NCBI GenBank assembly: GCA_963844865.1
Contig: CAWJPY010000008.1
Location: forward strand, 1 to 64,000
Length of the DNA stretch: 64,000 nt
From: CAWJPY01 sp963844865
Lineage (GTDB): Bacteria; Acidobacteriota; Thermoanaerobaculia; Thermoanaerobaculales; Sulfomarinibacteraceae
Reading direction: 5' to 3'
Shown here: in pieces, positions 36,411 through 45,288 of the stretch
Position numbering within the stretch: the stretch's first letter is position 1
Layout: every line of letters starts with the position of its first letter
Translations under genes and position numbers: made by a program
The notes under the pieces: generated by a model
The model's input: only the letters and a program-made list of their open reading frames with translations
Told to the model about the DNA's origin: nothing
Database searches by the model: none

Positions 36411-37187
36411 TCACTCCCCCAGCCTGAGCACCCTGCCAACGCCCAGCGGTGTGGAACGATCCCCGAAGGCGACGTGGAAGAGGGCGATGGCCTCCTCCCC
36501 GGTGCAGTGTCCGGGCGCCGCCCGCCGGATCCCGAGGGTTTCGAGGTCGGCGATCGCCCCACGGATCTGCCCTGGGGTGGCGGAGACCAGGTGGAAGCCC
36601 CCCAACACCATGTACGGCGTGGCGTCCACGGCGCCGGCCGCCGCCCGCACCATGGCGCCCACCCCGGGGTGGGCGCACCCCGTGACGACCACGGGGCCAC
36701 GGTCCGCTTCCACCACCAGGGCCTGCTCCGGGATGGCCCCTTCGACCCGGCCGGTGGTCCACACCCCCTCTGCGACCTGGGTCGGGGCCGTCGCGTTCAC
36801 GACCCGGCCACCCGCCGCCTCCACCTCGCGTCGCAGGGAATCCGGAAGGTCGTCGGGGACATAGACGGCGACACCCGGCACCGTGGAGACCACCGACAGC
36901 AGTCCGCCGGTGTGGTCTGAGTGGACATGGGAGATCACCACGGCCCGGATCCCCGTCAGGTCGACGTCCAGGGCGCGCAGGTTGTGCGCAAGGACCGACG
37001 CCTCCCGCCCGGTGTCGAAGAGCACGCGACTCCCGGAGGCCTCGACGAGACACGCGAACCCCCAGTCGGCGCGGGTGCCGGCCACGGCGGTGGTGTTGTC
37101 GTACAGAACGGTGATGCGCCGCGGGGGCGCGACCTTCGCGCCGGCCCCGACGCCAGCCAGCAGGGCGAACATGAGCGGAGCCAGCAT
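36411..37187 (-). CDS. Exported MBL-fold metallohydrolase
   Basis: Metallo-beta-lactamase-fold hydrolase of the branch that includes 7,8-dihydropterin-6-methyl phosphate-type enzymes. Seen: N-terminal hydrophobic leader MLAPLMFALLAGVGAGAK (probable signal peptide), ITVLYDNTTAVAGTRADWGF, VLFDTGREASVLAHNLRALD, metal motif SHVHSDHTGG, TTGRVEGAIPEQALVVEADR, VVVTGCAHPGVGAMVRAA and APGHCTGEEAIALF. Start at 37187 is preferred because the longer open frame to 37298 spoils the leader. 258 aa; substrate unknown. Confidence 0.87.
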   Translation of the reverse strand: MLAPLMFALLAGVGAGAKVAPPRRITVLYDNTTAVAGTRADWGFACLVEASGSRVLFDTGREASVLAHNLRALDVDLTGIRAVVISHVHSDHTGGLLSVVSTVPGVAVYVPDDLPDSLRREVEAAGGRVVNATAPTQVAEGVWTTGRVEGAIPEQALVVEADRGPVVVTGCAHPGVGAMVRAAAGAVDATPYMVLGGFHLVSATPGQIRGAIADLETLGIRRAAPGHCTGEEAIALFHVAFGDRSTPLGVGRVLRLGE

Positions 37188-37350
37188 CCAGCCTCCCCTC
37201 CTTGACCCGGTCAAAGTTCTCCGGTGGCCCCGCCACGGCATCGAGTGCGCGCACCCCACCCGCGCATGCAAGGACGGGTCCTTCCCGACGGCGTCCACCC
37301 GCCCCGCTCACCGGCGGCCAGGACCTCGGCGGTCTCGCCTGGTCGCACCG

Positions 37351-37689
37351 TCACTCCCCCAGCGGCAGGGCGGGCTGCCCGCCGATGCGCTCCAGCCAGT
37401 GGAGGCGGAACTCGCCGCCGCCCAGGGGCTCGAGCTCGAAGTGTGGCGGGCGCTTGCGGTCCCAGCCCACGAGGTCGTGACGCTCGAAGAAGGTCCTGAT
37501 GCGGGGAGAGCGCAGCTCCGGGGCGCTGGACCAGAAGCTGCCGGTGAGCGTCACGTGCACCGGGCTCCGCTCCCCGGGGAGATGGATCCTCACGTCCTCC
37601 CACTCGGGGCGGAAGTAGAGGCTGACGTCCCCGGCCAGGACGCGGAGGCCGAAGGAGCCGCCGCCGTCGTGCCACGCTGACACGATCAT
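37351..37689 (-). CDS. Conserved-looking hypothetical protein
   Basis: 112-residue soluble protein, no signal peptide. Beta-rich composition: GSFGLRVLAGDVSLYFRPEW, VRIHLPGERSPVHVTLTGSF, FFERHDLVGWDRKRPPHFEL, EFRLHWLERIGGQPALPLGE. Family not recognised. The ATG at 37689 follows the beta-barrel gene stop by 73 bp. Codon use matches the neighbours, so it is probably a real gene. Confidence 0.6.
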   Translation of the reverse strand: MIVSAWHDGGGSFGLRVLAGDVSLYFRPEWEDVRIHLPGERSPVHVTLTGSFWSSAPELRSPRIRTFFERHDLVGWDRKRPPHFELEPLGGGEFRLHWLERIGGQPALPLGE

Positions 37690-37762
37690 CGGATTGGAGC
37701 GAATGTAGCACTCCGGTGCCCCGGGGGGAAGGCCAGCCCGGAGTGCGGGACCTGCTCGAGGG

Positions 37763-38755
37763 TCAGTCGCCGAGGGGAACCAGGATTGGCAGCGCGACCT
37801 TGAGGGAGAGCTGTGCCACCGCCAGCCAGTGGTCGCGGGCGGATCGGGCGGCCCCCACCTCGAGGGCGAAGCCGAGAGGTCCGAAGCCGGACTCGGTGCC
37901 CAGCGAAAGGCCGTGGTGGAGCCCGTGCTCGTCGTGGTACCAGCGCCGGTAGCGCACGAACTTGCCGTGGAAACCGCGTTGGCGCACGGCCGCCGGGACC
38001 GGCCGGACCCCGCCCCAACCCAGCGTGTAGAGCTCGCTGTCCGCTCGCGGGCCCCAGTCCCGCCCGTAACCCACGAAGACGCTGAAGCGGTCGCGCACGG
38101 CCAGGGACAGATACGCATTGGCGCGCCCGGAGATCACGTTCGGCACGCCCATCGGGACCTCGAGACCGGGATACAGGCCGAGGGCCACGCGGGGTGTCGG
38201 TGGAGGCGGGACGGGCGCAGCGACAGGTGGGGCGGGCGACGCTTCGTCGGCTGCAACCCCCGGCGATCGGGGCGCCACGCCGAGGTCATCAGCGGCCCCT
38301 TCGTCGCTTCGCTCCTCCCAATGACCTACCCACTCGCTGTCATGCTGAGCGAGGCCGCGGAGCGGCCGAGTCAGTGCAGCCCCCGACCTTGGGAAGGACG
38401 TGCCGCAGGCGCGACCCTGGATCTCTCGGGGGATCCTTCGGCTCGCTCCGGCAGACCTCCGCTCGCTCAGGATGACAGGCGGATTGGGGCGGCCGACCGC
38501 CTCTGGACGGGTGCGTGTCATGCCATTCGGCAACGCCCTCGGAGAGGCGCAAGGATGCTCAGGGTGAAAGGGGGATGGCGCGCCAAGCCCAAGCCCACCC
38601 AGGGCCCGGGGCGGCGCGACGTCGTTGCGCCTTTGCACCTTGCCCCTCTTCTGCATCCCGGTGGAAACCTCGGCAGGGTCGTCGGCGGCGGATGTTGCCC
38701 CTCCCCACCCCAGGACGAGGCAGAGGACCAGGCCCGAGGTGATCCGGCACCTCAC
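37763..38755 (-). CDS. Exported protein with C-terminal beta-rich (porin-like) domain, interrupted in frame by repeats
   Basis: GTG start at 38755 overlaps the phospholipase D stop (GTGA). Seen: signal peptide CRITSGLVLCLVLGWGGATS ending near SAAD; residues ~40-160 largely translate intergenic repeats (for example GLAQHDSEWVGHWEERSDEG); then a Pro-rich stretch and a C-terminal domain with alternating strands (LGLYPGLEVPMGVPNVISGR, LSLAVRDRFSVFVGYGRDWG, FGPLGFALEVGAARSARDHW). The C-terminal domain looks like a small outer-membrane beta-barrel; function unknown. The repeat insertion preserves the frame. Confidence 0.7.
   Translation of the reverse strand: MRCRITSGLVLCLVLGWGGATSAADDPAEVSTGMQKRGKVQRRNDVAPPRALGGLGLGAPSPFHPEHPCASPRALPNGMTRTRPEAVGRPNPPVILSERRSAGASRRIPREIQGRACGTSFPRSGAALTRPLRGLAQHDSEWVGHWEERSDEGAADDLGVAPRSPGVAADEASPAPPVAAPVPPPPTPRVALGLYPGLEVPMGVPNVISGRANAYLSLAVRDRFSVFVGYGRDWGPRADSELYTLGWGGVRPVPAAVRQRGFHGKFVRYRRWYHDEHGLHHGLSLGTESGFGPLGFALEVGAARSARDHWLAVAQLSLKVALPILVPLGD
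38298..38478. repeat. Two dispersed palindromic repeats inserted in a coding region
   Basis: 38298-38324 carries the minus-strand motif GGAGGAGCGAAGCGACGAAG, a common metagenomic repeat ('tcattgcgaggagcgaagcgacgaag'). 38337-38478 is an inverted repeat with arms CTGTCATGCTGAGCGAGGCC and CTCGCTCAGGATGACAG, the familiar 'gtcatgctgagcg...cgctcaggatgac' intergenic element. Both are normally intergenic, yet here they lie inside an open frame. Confidence 0.75.
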
Positions 38756-40236
38756 CAGAGCCCTCCCATGGCGTCCAGAAAGCGCTGCTTGCCGCCGAGG
38801 GTCTTGCGCAGCCGGGGGATGTCGTCCTCGGTGAGGCGCCTCACGACCCGTTCCACCGCGATGGCGTCGGGGCTCTCGGCGCACTCAACGTCGAGTTCGT
38901 GGAGCCGGATCAGACCATCCAGGAAGTCTCTGAACCCGCGGTTGAACCCGGGGTCCAGGACCGCGGCGCCGGCCTCGCTGTTGTAGTAGGTGGACCGGAT
39001 GTTGAAGTTGGAGGAGGTGATCAGGGTCAGGTCGCCGTCGATCCGCAGGGCTTTACCGTGGAGGGCGATGGGGGGCATGTGCTCGGGGTCGCAGTGGATG
39101 CGCTCGAGCTCGCGGGTGAGGGCGCCGTCACCGTTCCACGCCCACACCTCACCCCCCGCCCGGATCATGCGGATGAGGGTCGGCAGGCCCGCCAGCCAGA
39201 ACGGACCGCGCCGGATGGCCGCCCCCTCGCCGTTGACGACCAGCCGCACCCGGACCCCCCGCCCCACCGCCTGCTCCAGGGCGACGGTCAGCTCCTCCAC
39301 GAGGTTCGGGAAGGGGGTCATGAGGTCGATCTCCCGGCGCGCCCGGCGCACCAGCTCCACCGCCACATCGGTGCTCCGGGCCCGGCGCCAGGCGAGGCTG
39401 TTGTCGTACAGCACCGCCACCGGGACGCCCCTCGCGGCCACCTCGGGGTCGGGGAAGAACTCCGGATTGAGATACCGCTCCAGGGGTCGCCGTCCGTGAG
39501 GGAAGCGTCCGGTCTCGAACAGCGTGTGGATCCGGCGCCGGGACGTTTCCTCGGGTTGGAAGAAACGCACCGGCCTCGCCAGGTCCTGGGCCGCCACCCA
39601 CGCCTTCAGGAACGACGTCTGCATGTCGTGGACAGCCTCTCCACGGACGAGCACCCCCAGGTCCAGCCACCAGGACTCGGGATCGTAGTACTCCTCCGCC
39701 AGGTTGCGGCCGCCGACGATGGCGGCGCGCCCGTCCACGATGACCATCTTGTCGTGCAGCCGGCCGTCGTAGAGCGCGGTGACGCTCCCCGCGGAGGGGT
39801 TGAAGGCGCGGAGCTCCACCCCGGCCTCGCGCAGCTTGTCGAAGCTGTAGCTCCACCAGTTGTAGATCCCGGCGGCGGTGGCGTCCACCAGGCAGTAGAC
39901 CGTGAAGGTGGGGTCCGCCTCGCGGCGCTCCCGGGCGACGCGCTCCAGCTCGTGGGCGAAGGCGCGTCCGAAACGGTCGTTGTGCCAGGCGTAGGTGCTG
40001 ATGAAGATGTGGTGCCGGGCCTGTCCGATGAGGTCCAGACGGGCCTGCCACGCATCCTCGGGGCCCGTGAGGAGGCGCACGGTGTTGCCGGCGGTCCAAC
40101 GGGTGTGGCCGAGGCGGCTCACCACGTCCTCGAGGTCCGTGCCCGCCGCCTGCGCCGATGCGCTCAGCAGGGCCGCCAGCAGCGCCGCCACCACGCCGGC
40201 GGTCCGCCTCCCCCGGGGAGAGCGGTCACACCCCAT
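38752..40236 (-). CDS. Exported phospholipase D-like / cardiolipin-synthase family protein
   Basis: Two-HKD-motif phosphatidyltransferase-fold protein, 494 aa. Seen: signal peptide (AGVVAALLAALLSASAQAAG), RLLTGPEDAWQARLDLIGQA, FISTYAWHNDRFGRAFAHEL, first catalytic motif GRLHDKMVIVDGRAAIVGGR, SWWLDLGVLVRGEAVHDMQT, second motif ALHGKALRIDGDLTLITSSN followed by FNIRSTYYNSEAGAAVLD. Both H-K-D triads (H..K....D) look complete. Secreted position suggests extracellular or periplasmic lipid or nucleic-acid cleavage; the exact substrate is open. Precedes the beta-barrel gene in a coupled pair. Confidence 0.9.
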   Translation of the reverse strand: MGCDRSPRGRRTAGVVAALLAALLSASAQAAGTDLEDVVSRLGHTRWTAGNTVRLLTGPEDAWQARLDLIGQARHHIFISTYAWHNDRFGRAFAHELERVARERREADPTFTVYCLVDATAAGIYNWWSYSFDKLREAGVELRAFNPSAGSVTALYDGRLHDKMVIVDGRAAIVGGRNLAEEYYDPESWWLDLGVLVRGEAVHDMQTSFLKAWVAAQDLARPVRFFQPEETSRRRIHTLFETGRFPHGRRPLERYLNPEFFPDPEVAARGVPVAVLYDNSLAWRRARSTDVAVELVRRARREIDLMTPFPNLVEELTVALEQAVGRGVRVRLVVNGEGAAIRRGPFWLAGLPTLIRMIRAGGEVWAWNGDGALTRELERIHCDPEHMPPIALHGKALRIDGDLTLITSSNFNIRSTYYNSEAGAAVLDPGFNRGFRDFLDGLIRLHELDVECAESPDAIAVERVVRRLTEDDIPRLRKTLGGKQRFLDAMGGLW

Positions 40237-40395
40237 GTTCGACGTCGCAACTGCCAGCACGCACCCCCCGGGCATATCACGCCACGGGAATCGTTGTTTC
40301 GAGTGACAATTGTACGCGTCCCCCGAGCCGGGAGAGCGCGGTGCGAACACCCGTGCTCGCCGTCGTCGGAGGTGTGTGACCGAAGGAGGTTGACG

Positions 40396-41154
40396 ATGCG
40401 ACACGCTGTTGCGGCCTTGATGCTCTCCACGGTGGCGACATGGGCGGCGCCGGCCGCGGCCCAGAGCTCCGAGGAACCGCCCCTGATCTCCAAGACCTAC
40501 ATAGTGGACGTCGCACCCGCCGAGACCGTGGCCTTCGAGCAGGCCCTGCGGGAGCACTTCGCCAGCCCGGCCGCCCACGACCCGTGGGCCTGGTACACGT
40601 GGCAGGTGGTCAACGGCTCACACCAGGGGCGGTACGTGATCCGCAGCCACGGCCACCGCTGGCAGGACTTCGACGACCGGGCCGACCTGGAGCGCCTCGA
40701 TCGCGCCGACTTCTCCGCCACGGTGGCCCCCCACGTCCGCGCCATCTCCAGCCGCCTCGAGCGGCTCGAACCACGCCTCTCCTCCTGGTCCATGGGCGCC
40801 AAACGGCCGGCGCTGGTGGAGGTCTTCGTCTACGACCTCGAGCCCGGAGGGCTCGGCGACTTCACGTTCGCACTGGGCAAGATCCACCGCGCGATGGCCC
40901 AGAAGAACCCGGACATGGAGTACGCCTGGTCGGTGGTGGTCAACGGCGGCGACGGGCCGGCCATGATCCTGGCCGTCCCCCACTCGAGCTGGGCGGAGAT
41001 CGGGTCCCGACCGTCGTCGCCGGCGCGGGCGATGATCGACGAGTACGGGGCGCATGAAGCGCAGCTGCTTCGGGGCCTCCTGGACCATGCGACCCGCCGC
41101 AGGATCAGCTCCATCCTGGTGCTACGGGAGGACCTCAGCTACGAGCCCAAGTAG
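40396..41154 (+). CDS. Exported hypothetical protein
   Basis: 252-residue protein with a signal peptide (MRHAVAALMLSTVATWAAPA, cleaved near AAAQ) and AAGGAGG upstream of the ATG. The body holds two halves that resemble each other loosely: KTYIVDVAPAETVAFEQALR ... WYTWQVVNGSHQGRYVIRSH, and VEVFVYDLEPGGLGDFTFAL ... YAWSVVVNGGDGPAMILAVP. That suggests a duplicated ferredoxin-like (alpha/beta-barrel or NIPSNAP-type) domain, but the family is not recognised. Confidence 0.78.
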   Translation: MRHAVAALMLSTVATWAAPAAAQSSEEPPLISKTYIVDVAPAETVAFEQALREHFASPAAHDPWAWYTWQVVNGSHQGRYVIRSHGHRWQDFDDRADLERLDRADFSATVAPHVRAISSRLERLEPRLSSWSMGAKRPALVEVFVYDLEPGGLGDFTFALGKIHRAMAQKNPDMEYAWSVVVNGGDGPAMILAVPHSSWAEIGSRPSSPARAMIDEYGAHEAQLLRGLLDHATRRRISSILVLREDLSYEPK

Positions 41155-41228
41155 ACGCACAGCGCCCCACACGCCGTCGGCCCCCGCCAGACGGGAAGCT
41201 ACGGCCTGATCTCCGCTACCATGTCGCC

Positions 41229-41894
41229 ATGTGCGGACGCTTCACGCTCACCGTGTCCGGTCGCGTCCTCGCCGAGCTGTTCGATGTCGAGGCCGTTCCC
41301 GAGCTGGATCCCCGGTACAACATCGCCCCGAGCCAGCCGGTCCTCGCGGCGCGGGCCGACGCCGCGGGTGAGCGCGAGGTCGCCCGTCTGCGGTGGGGGC
41401 TGATCCCCTCCTGGGCCCACGACCCCTCCATCGGCAACCGGATGATCAACGCCCGCGCCGAAGGCGTGGCCTCGAAGCCGTCCTTCCGCTCCGCGGTCCG
41501 CCGCCGGCGCTGCCTCATCGCCGCGGACGGCTTCTTCGAGTGGCGCAAGGTGGCCGGCGGCAAACAGCCCTACCTCATCCGTTTCGCCGACGGACGTCCC
41601 TTCGCCTTCGCCGGCCTCTGGGAGCGCTGGGCCAAGGGACCCGAGCCCGTGGACTCGTGCACCATCATCACCACCAGGCCCAACCCCGTGGTGGCCGAGC
41701 TCCACGACCGCATGCCCGTGATCCTGGCGCGCGCGGACTACGCCGAGTGGCTGGCCCCCGAACCACTGGCCACCGGGCGCCTGGACGAGCTCCTGGTTCC
41801 CTGCTCCGCCGACGACATGGTCTCCTTCCCCGTCAGCAGGCGGGTCAACAGCCCCGGCCACGACGATCCCCGCTGCGTCGAGCCCCTCCCCTGA
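41229..41894 (+). CDS. yedK: SRAP-domain protein (YedK/HMCES family)
   Basis: Shields abasic sites in single-stranded DNA by forming a thiazolidine crosslink through its N-terminal cysteine. Seen: MCGRFTLTV (catalytic Cys2 exposed after Met removal), YNIAPSQPVLA, LRWGLIPSWAHDPSIGNRMI, NARAEGVASKPSFRSAVRRR (conserved Asn/Arg/Glu), CLIAADGFFEWRK (Glu active residue) and HDRMPVILARADYAEWL (active His). 221 aa, full length, single intact frame. Stands alone between a hypothetical gene and a repeat region. Confidence 0.95.
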   Translation: MCGRFTLTVSGRVLAELFDVEAVPELDPRYNIAPSQPVLAARADAAGEREVARLRWGLIPSWAHDPSIGNRMINARAEGVASKPSFRSAVRRRRCLIAADGFFEWRKVAGGKQPYLIRFADGRPFAFAGLWERWAKGPEPVDSCTIITTRPNPVVAELHDRMPVILARADYAEWLAPEPLATGRLDELLVPCSADDMVSFPVSRRVNSPGHDDPRCVEPLP

Positions 41895-42022
41895 ATGCAC
41901 CCATTCCGCAGGCCTCACTCGTCCGCGTCAAAGAATCAGCCACAGTGACAGCATCAGTGGCAGTGTCTGCGCCAGCTTGGGGCGCGCTGCCGGGCCGATG
42001 GCGGGTGCAACGACGCCGGCGT

Positions 42023-42086
42023 GGTCACCTCCCGGTCGTTGAGCCGGGAACAAGGCCGGGAAGGCATGAACGACCTGGAGGTGACC
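42023..42086. repeat. Inverted repeat, second copy of the element at 32819-32973
   Basis: GGTCACCTCCCGGTCGTT (42023-42040) pairs with AACGACCTGGAGGTGACC (42069-42086), 17 of 18 bases. Both arms match the outer arms at 32819-32836 and 32956-32973; the long inner stem is replaced by a short GCCGGGAACAAGGCCGGGAA segment. Confidence 0.75.
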
Positions 42087-42170
42087 ATGCCTGACGTCCT
42101 CGCCACCAGCGACCTCATCGCCCATCGCAAGGCCCTGGGAGCTTCCGGTACGGCAATCAGACTCGTCGGG
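42066..42170 (+). pseudogene. 5' fragment of a four-helix-bundle (S23) gene
   Basis: From ATG 42066 the translation [20 protein letters not shown] then [16 protein letters not shown] aligns with the first 37 residues of the intact gene at 32953 (MNDPEVT..., AH..AL.A.G.AI.LV.R) and then diverges. The signature second half is missing. Read-through would continue in frame into the AIM24-type gene, but that gene has its own ribosome-binding site and ATG at 42231. The 41895-42230 stretch is otherwise empty. Confidence 0.7.
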
Positions 42171-42230
42171 CGCGGACGCGGGGGAAGAGGGCTCGCTATA
42201 CTGCTGCGGCGCGATCCGCGGGAGGGTGAG

Positions 42231-43241
42231 ATGAGCGACAAGAAGTGGTTCGTGGCGGTGGATGGAAACAGCGTCGGCCCCATGACCGAGGCCGAGCTAG
42301 TAGACGCCTTCAAGGCCGGAACCTACGGACCCCAGCACCACGTCTTCTCCGAGGGCATGCGCGGATGGGTCCCGGCCACCGGCGTGCCGGAGCTTGCCGG
42401 CGCCCTCACGGCCTCGCCTCCCCCACCACCCCGGCCCCGGACGGCGGCCGCCGACGAGATCGACTACCAGATCTTCGGCTCGGAGATGCAGTACGTGGAG
42501 ATCGAGCTCGACCCTGGCGAGAGCGCGGTGGCCGAGGCCGGGGCCATGATGTACATGGGCGACGGCATCGAGATGAGCACGATCTTCGGCGACGGCAGCC
42601 AGCAGGGCGGCTTCCTGGACAAGCTGGTGGGCGCCGGCCGCCGGGTGCTCACCGGTGAGAGCCTGTTCATGACGGTCTTCACCCACCAGGGCGCCGGCAA
42701 GCAGCACGTGGCGTTCGCCGCCCCCTACCCGGGCAAGATCATCGCCATGGATCTCTCCGACCTCGGCGGCAAGCTCATCTGCCAGAAGGAGGCCTTCCTC
42801 GCCGCCGCCAAGGGGGTGTCCATCGGCATCGCCTTCCAGAAGAGGCTGGGCACCGGCCTGTTCGGCGGCGAGGGCTTCATCATGGAGAAGCTGGAGGGCG
42901 ACGGCCTGGCCTTCGTCCACGCCGGCGGCACCATCGTCGAGCGCAAGCTCGGCCCGGCTGAGGCCCTGCGCGTGGACACCGGCTGCCTCGTCGCCCTGGA
43001 GCAGACCGTGGACTACGACGTCCAGTTCGTGGGCAACATCAAGTCCGCCATCTTCGGCGGCGAGGGCTTCTTCTACGCCCGCCTCACGGGGCCGGGTCGG
43101 GTGTGGCTCCAGTCCCTGCCCTTCAGCCGTCTGGCCGGCCGGGTCTGGCAGATGGCCCCCCAGGGCGGCGGCAAGGACCGCGGCGAAGGCTCCGTGCTGG
43201 GCCGCCTGGGCGGCATCGGCGGCATGTTCGACGGGGACTAG
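42231..43241 (+). CDS. GYF-like domain fused to an AIM24/TIGR00266 domain
   Basis: 336 aa. Seen: GYF_2-type domain [20 protein letters not shown] ... [18 protein letters not shown] (residues 4-60), a Pro-rich linker (SPPPPPRPR), then the TIGR00266 beta-barrel: [124 protein letters not shown]00266 proteins are related to mitochondrial Aim24; biochemical role unknown. GGAGGGTGAG immediately precedes the ATG at 42231. Confidence 0.9.
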   Translation: MSDKKWFVAVDGNSVGPMTEAELVDAFKAGTYGPQHHVFSEGMRGWVPATGVPELAGALTASPPPPPRPRTAAADEIDYQIFGSEMQYVEIELDPGESAVAEAGAMMYMGDGIEMSTIFGDGSQQGGFLDKLVGAGRRVLTGESLFMTVFTHQGAGKQHVAFAAPYPGKIIAMDLSDLGGKLICQKEAFLAAAKGVSIGIAFQKRLGTGLFGGEGFIMEKLEGDGLAFVHAGGTIVERKLGPAEALRVDTGCLVALEQTVDYDVQFVGNIKSAIFGGEGFFYARLTGPGRVWLQSLPFSRLAGRVWQMAPQGGGKDRGEGSVLGRLGGIGGMFDGD

Positions 43242-43425
43242 GAGCAGGAACGCAGAGGCGGAGAGCCCCCACCCGACCCGGCGCTCGGGCTCAGGACGCT
43301 CCCCTCCCATGCCGCGATCCGAGCTGGAGTCGCGGACCCATGGGGACAGACTGCGGGCCGGCGCTGCCATCGGAGAGCGGATGCACGGTGGATGTTCGGG
43401 TGCCGGCCGTCAGGAGGCGCACGAC

Positions 43426-44898
43426 TCAGCCGTAGACCGCGTCGCGGCCGCCCTCCTTGGCCCCGTAGAGAGCCACGTCGGCAGCCTTGACCAGGGCCGC
43501 GAACGTCGTGGTCTCGGGTGTGCTGGTGGCCACCCCGATGCTGACCGTGATGCCGAACTCGGAGCCGTCCGCGCTGAGGGGCATGGCGCGAACGGCGTCG
43601 GTGAGCCGCCGCGCCAGGGCCCGCGCCTCCTCCAGCGACGTGTTGGGCAGGAGCACGGCGAACTCCTCGCCTCCGATGCGGCCGACCATGTCCACGTCCC
43701 GCAGCGTGTGGCGCACGGTATCCGCGAACTCCTTGAGCACCGCGTCGCCCACGTCGTGGCCGTAGCTGTCGTTGATCGCCTTGAAGGAGTCGATGTCCAT
43801 GAGGAGCGCGGACAGGGACCCGCCGTAGCGTTGCACCCTTCTCACCTCCTCCTCGCCCCGTTGGTAGAGCCGCCGGCGATTGGAGAGACCGGTGAGGGCA
43901 TCGGTCATGGCCAGGAGGCGGAGCTTGGCCTCCGCGCGCTTGCGCCGGATCACCTGCCACGCGTCGTTGGCCAGCAGCTGGAGCTGCCGGACGTCGGAGT
44001 CGTCGTACTCCCCGGCCTTGTTGCCGACCCCCATGATGAGGTGCACCTTCCCGTCATCCACCACCGGCACGCCCACGTGTCGGCGCAGCTCGGTGTGGCC
44101 CTTGGGCAGCCCTTTGCGCCCGGGAAGACCGGGGTAGTCGTTGTGCACCACCGGCGCCTGGATGCGGGCGCAGTCCGCCCACACGCCGGCCTCGCTGATG
44201 GGGTAGTGCTCCTCGTGGACGGCGTCGCAGTTCGCGAGCGTGGCCCGGGACCAGGCCACGAGCTCGATCGTCCCCTCGTCCGAGTGGACCATGTGACAGT
44301 AACCGATGGCGGACATGGTGAGCTCGACGCCCTGCTCGAGCACGAACTCGATGATCTCCTTTTCGTTGAGCTCCGCCGAGCGCTCGAAGAGCTGGAGCAG
44401 GGCATTCAGGCGCGCTTCGTTGAGCCGCAGGGCGTCGCTCGTCGCGTGGAGGCGGCGCTCCAGGCCCTCGACCCGCTCCTGGAGGTCCCTCTCCTGGGAC
44501 CGTTCCTCGGTGATGTCCTCGTACACCACGACCAGGCGCAGGCTGCCGTGGGATTGGACGCCGCTCACCTGCATCAGGAACCAGCGTCCCTCGTCGGCCC
44601 CATCCGACCGGTACTCGCAGCGAAACTCCCCGCCGTCTCCCGCCTGGATCTCGCGGATGGCCCGGGCCACGCTCTCGGCGTGCGTCGACCACCCTCCGGC
44701 CGCGGTCCCGCAGGCATCGAGGAAGCTGCTGCCCACCTCGGGACGTGAGTTGTCGGGAACGTGTTCCCGAGCGAAGGCGCGCCAGGCCGCGTTCACGGCC
44801 AGCACCCGGGCGCTCTCGTCCAAGATGGCGACGTGCTTCATGAGGGTGTCGTGCTCGGTGGGTCGCGGACCTCCCCGGTCCCGACCGGAATCCTCCAC
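43426..44898 (-). CDS. Diguanylate cyclase with PAS and GAF sensor domains
   Basis: Makes c-di-GMP from two GTP. Seen: PAS domain (VAILDESARVLAVNAAWRAF to LRLVVVYEDITEE, residues ~20-135), coiled coil, GAF domain (NEKEIIEFVLEQGVELTMSA to YDDSDVRQLQLLANDAWQVI), and GGDEF domain MTDALTGLSNRRRLYQ, LLMDIDSFKAINDSYGHDVG, RDVDMVGRIGGEEFAVLLPN. The active site GGEEF is intact and the inhibitory I-site RxxD (RDVD) sits five residues before it. No membrane segment. GTG at 44898 or ATG at 44841 may be the start. A c-di-GMP-binding MshEN protein occurs at 55216. Confidence 0.93.
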   Translation of the reverse strand: MEDSGRDRGGPRPTEHDTLMKHVAILDESARVLAVNAAWRAFAREHVPDNSRPEVGSSFLDACGTAAGGWSTHAESVARAIREIQAGDGGEFRCEYRSDGADEGRWFLMQVSGVQSHGSLRLVVVYEDITEERSQERDLQERVEGLERRLHATSDALRLNEARLNALLQLFERSAELNEKEIIEFVLEQGVELTMSAIGYCHMVHSDEGTIELVAWSRATLANCDAVHEEHYPISEAGVWADCARIQAPVVHNDYPGLPGRKGLPKGHTELRRHVGVPVVDDGKVHLIMGVGNKAGEYDDSDVRQLQLLANDAWQVIRRKRAEAKLRLLAMTDALTGLSNRRRLYQRGEEEVRRVQRYGGSLSALLMDIDSFKAINDSYGHDVGDAVLKEFADTVRHTLRDVDMVGRIGGEEFAVLLPNTSLEEARALARRLTDAVRAMPLSADGSEFGITVSIGVATSTPETTTFAALVKAADVALYGAKEGGRDAVYG

Positions 44899-44985
44899 TT
44901 CACGTTAGCACGTGCATCGCCGGTGAGGACCACGGCGTCGGGTACTCCCCCAACCTGTCACCCCGCGCCCCACGGAGCGCACCGC

Positions 44986-45249
44986 CTAGCGCGGCGGGGG
45001 AGGCCCCCCCCGCCACCAGTCGCGGACCCGTATCCTCACATGCTGGAGACGGGCGTGCGCCTTGGGGAAGCGCTCCCCGAGGCGCACGAAGAGACGGTGA
45101 GCCCACTCCGACTCCAAAGAGAGCACCCAGAGGCCGGCGAGCAGGAGCAGGATCCCCTGCAGGAACGGCAGGAAGAGACCCGCGACGCCGAGGATCACCA
45201 GGATCCAGCCGAGGGTCAGGAGGGCGATGCGCTTGAGGGTCCGTTCCAT
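44986..45249 (-). CDS. Small two-helix membrane protein (PGPGW/DUF454-like)
   Basis: 87 aa: IALLTLGWILVILGVAGLFL and PFLQGILLLLAGLWVLSLES are two membrane helices, followed by WAHRLFVRLGERFPKAHARL and a short basic tail. The helix-PGPG/PFLQG-helix-WAxxL layout resembles the PGPGW and DUF454 families; function unknown. Starts 40 bp after the recG stop on the same strand, so possibly in the same transcript. Confidence 0.75.
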   Translation of the reverse strand: MERTLKRIALLTLGWILVILGVAGLFLPFLQGILLLLAGLWVLSLESEWAHRLFVRLGERFPKAHARLQHVRIRVRDWWRGGPPPPR

Positions 45250-45288
45250 CGGGTCCGCGCGCGTCAGTTTACCCTCGCCGGGTCGAAT

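Noticed and set aside
38899..40380. A plus-strand N-terminal extension of the 40396 protein
   Set aside because: It is antisense to the phospholipase D-like gene; the real start at 40396 has AAGGAGG and a signal peptide.
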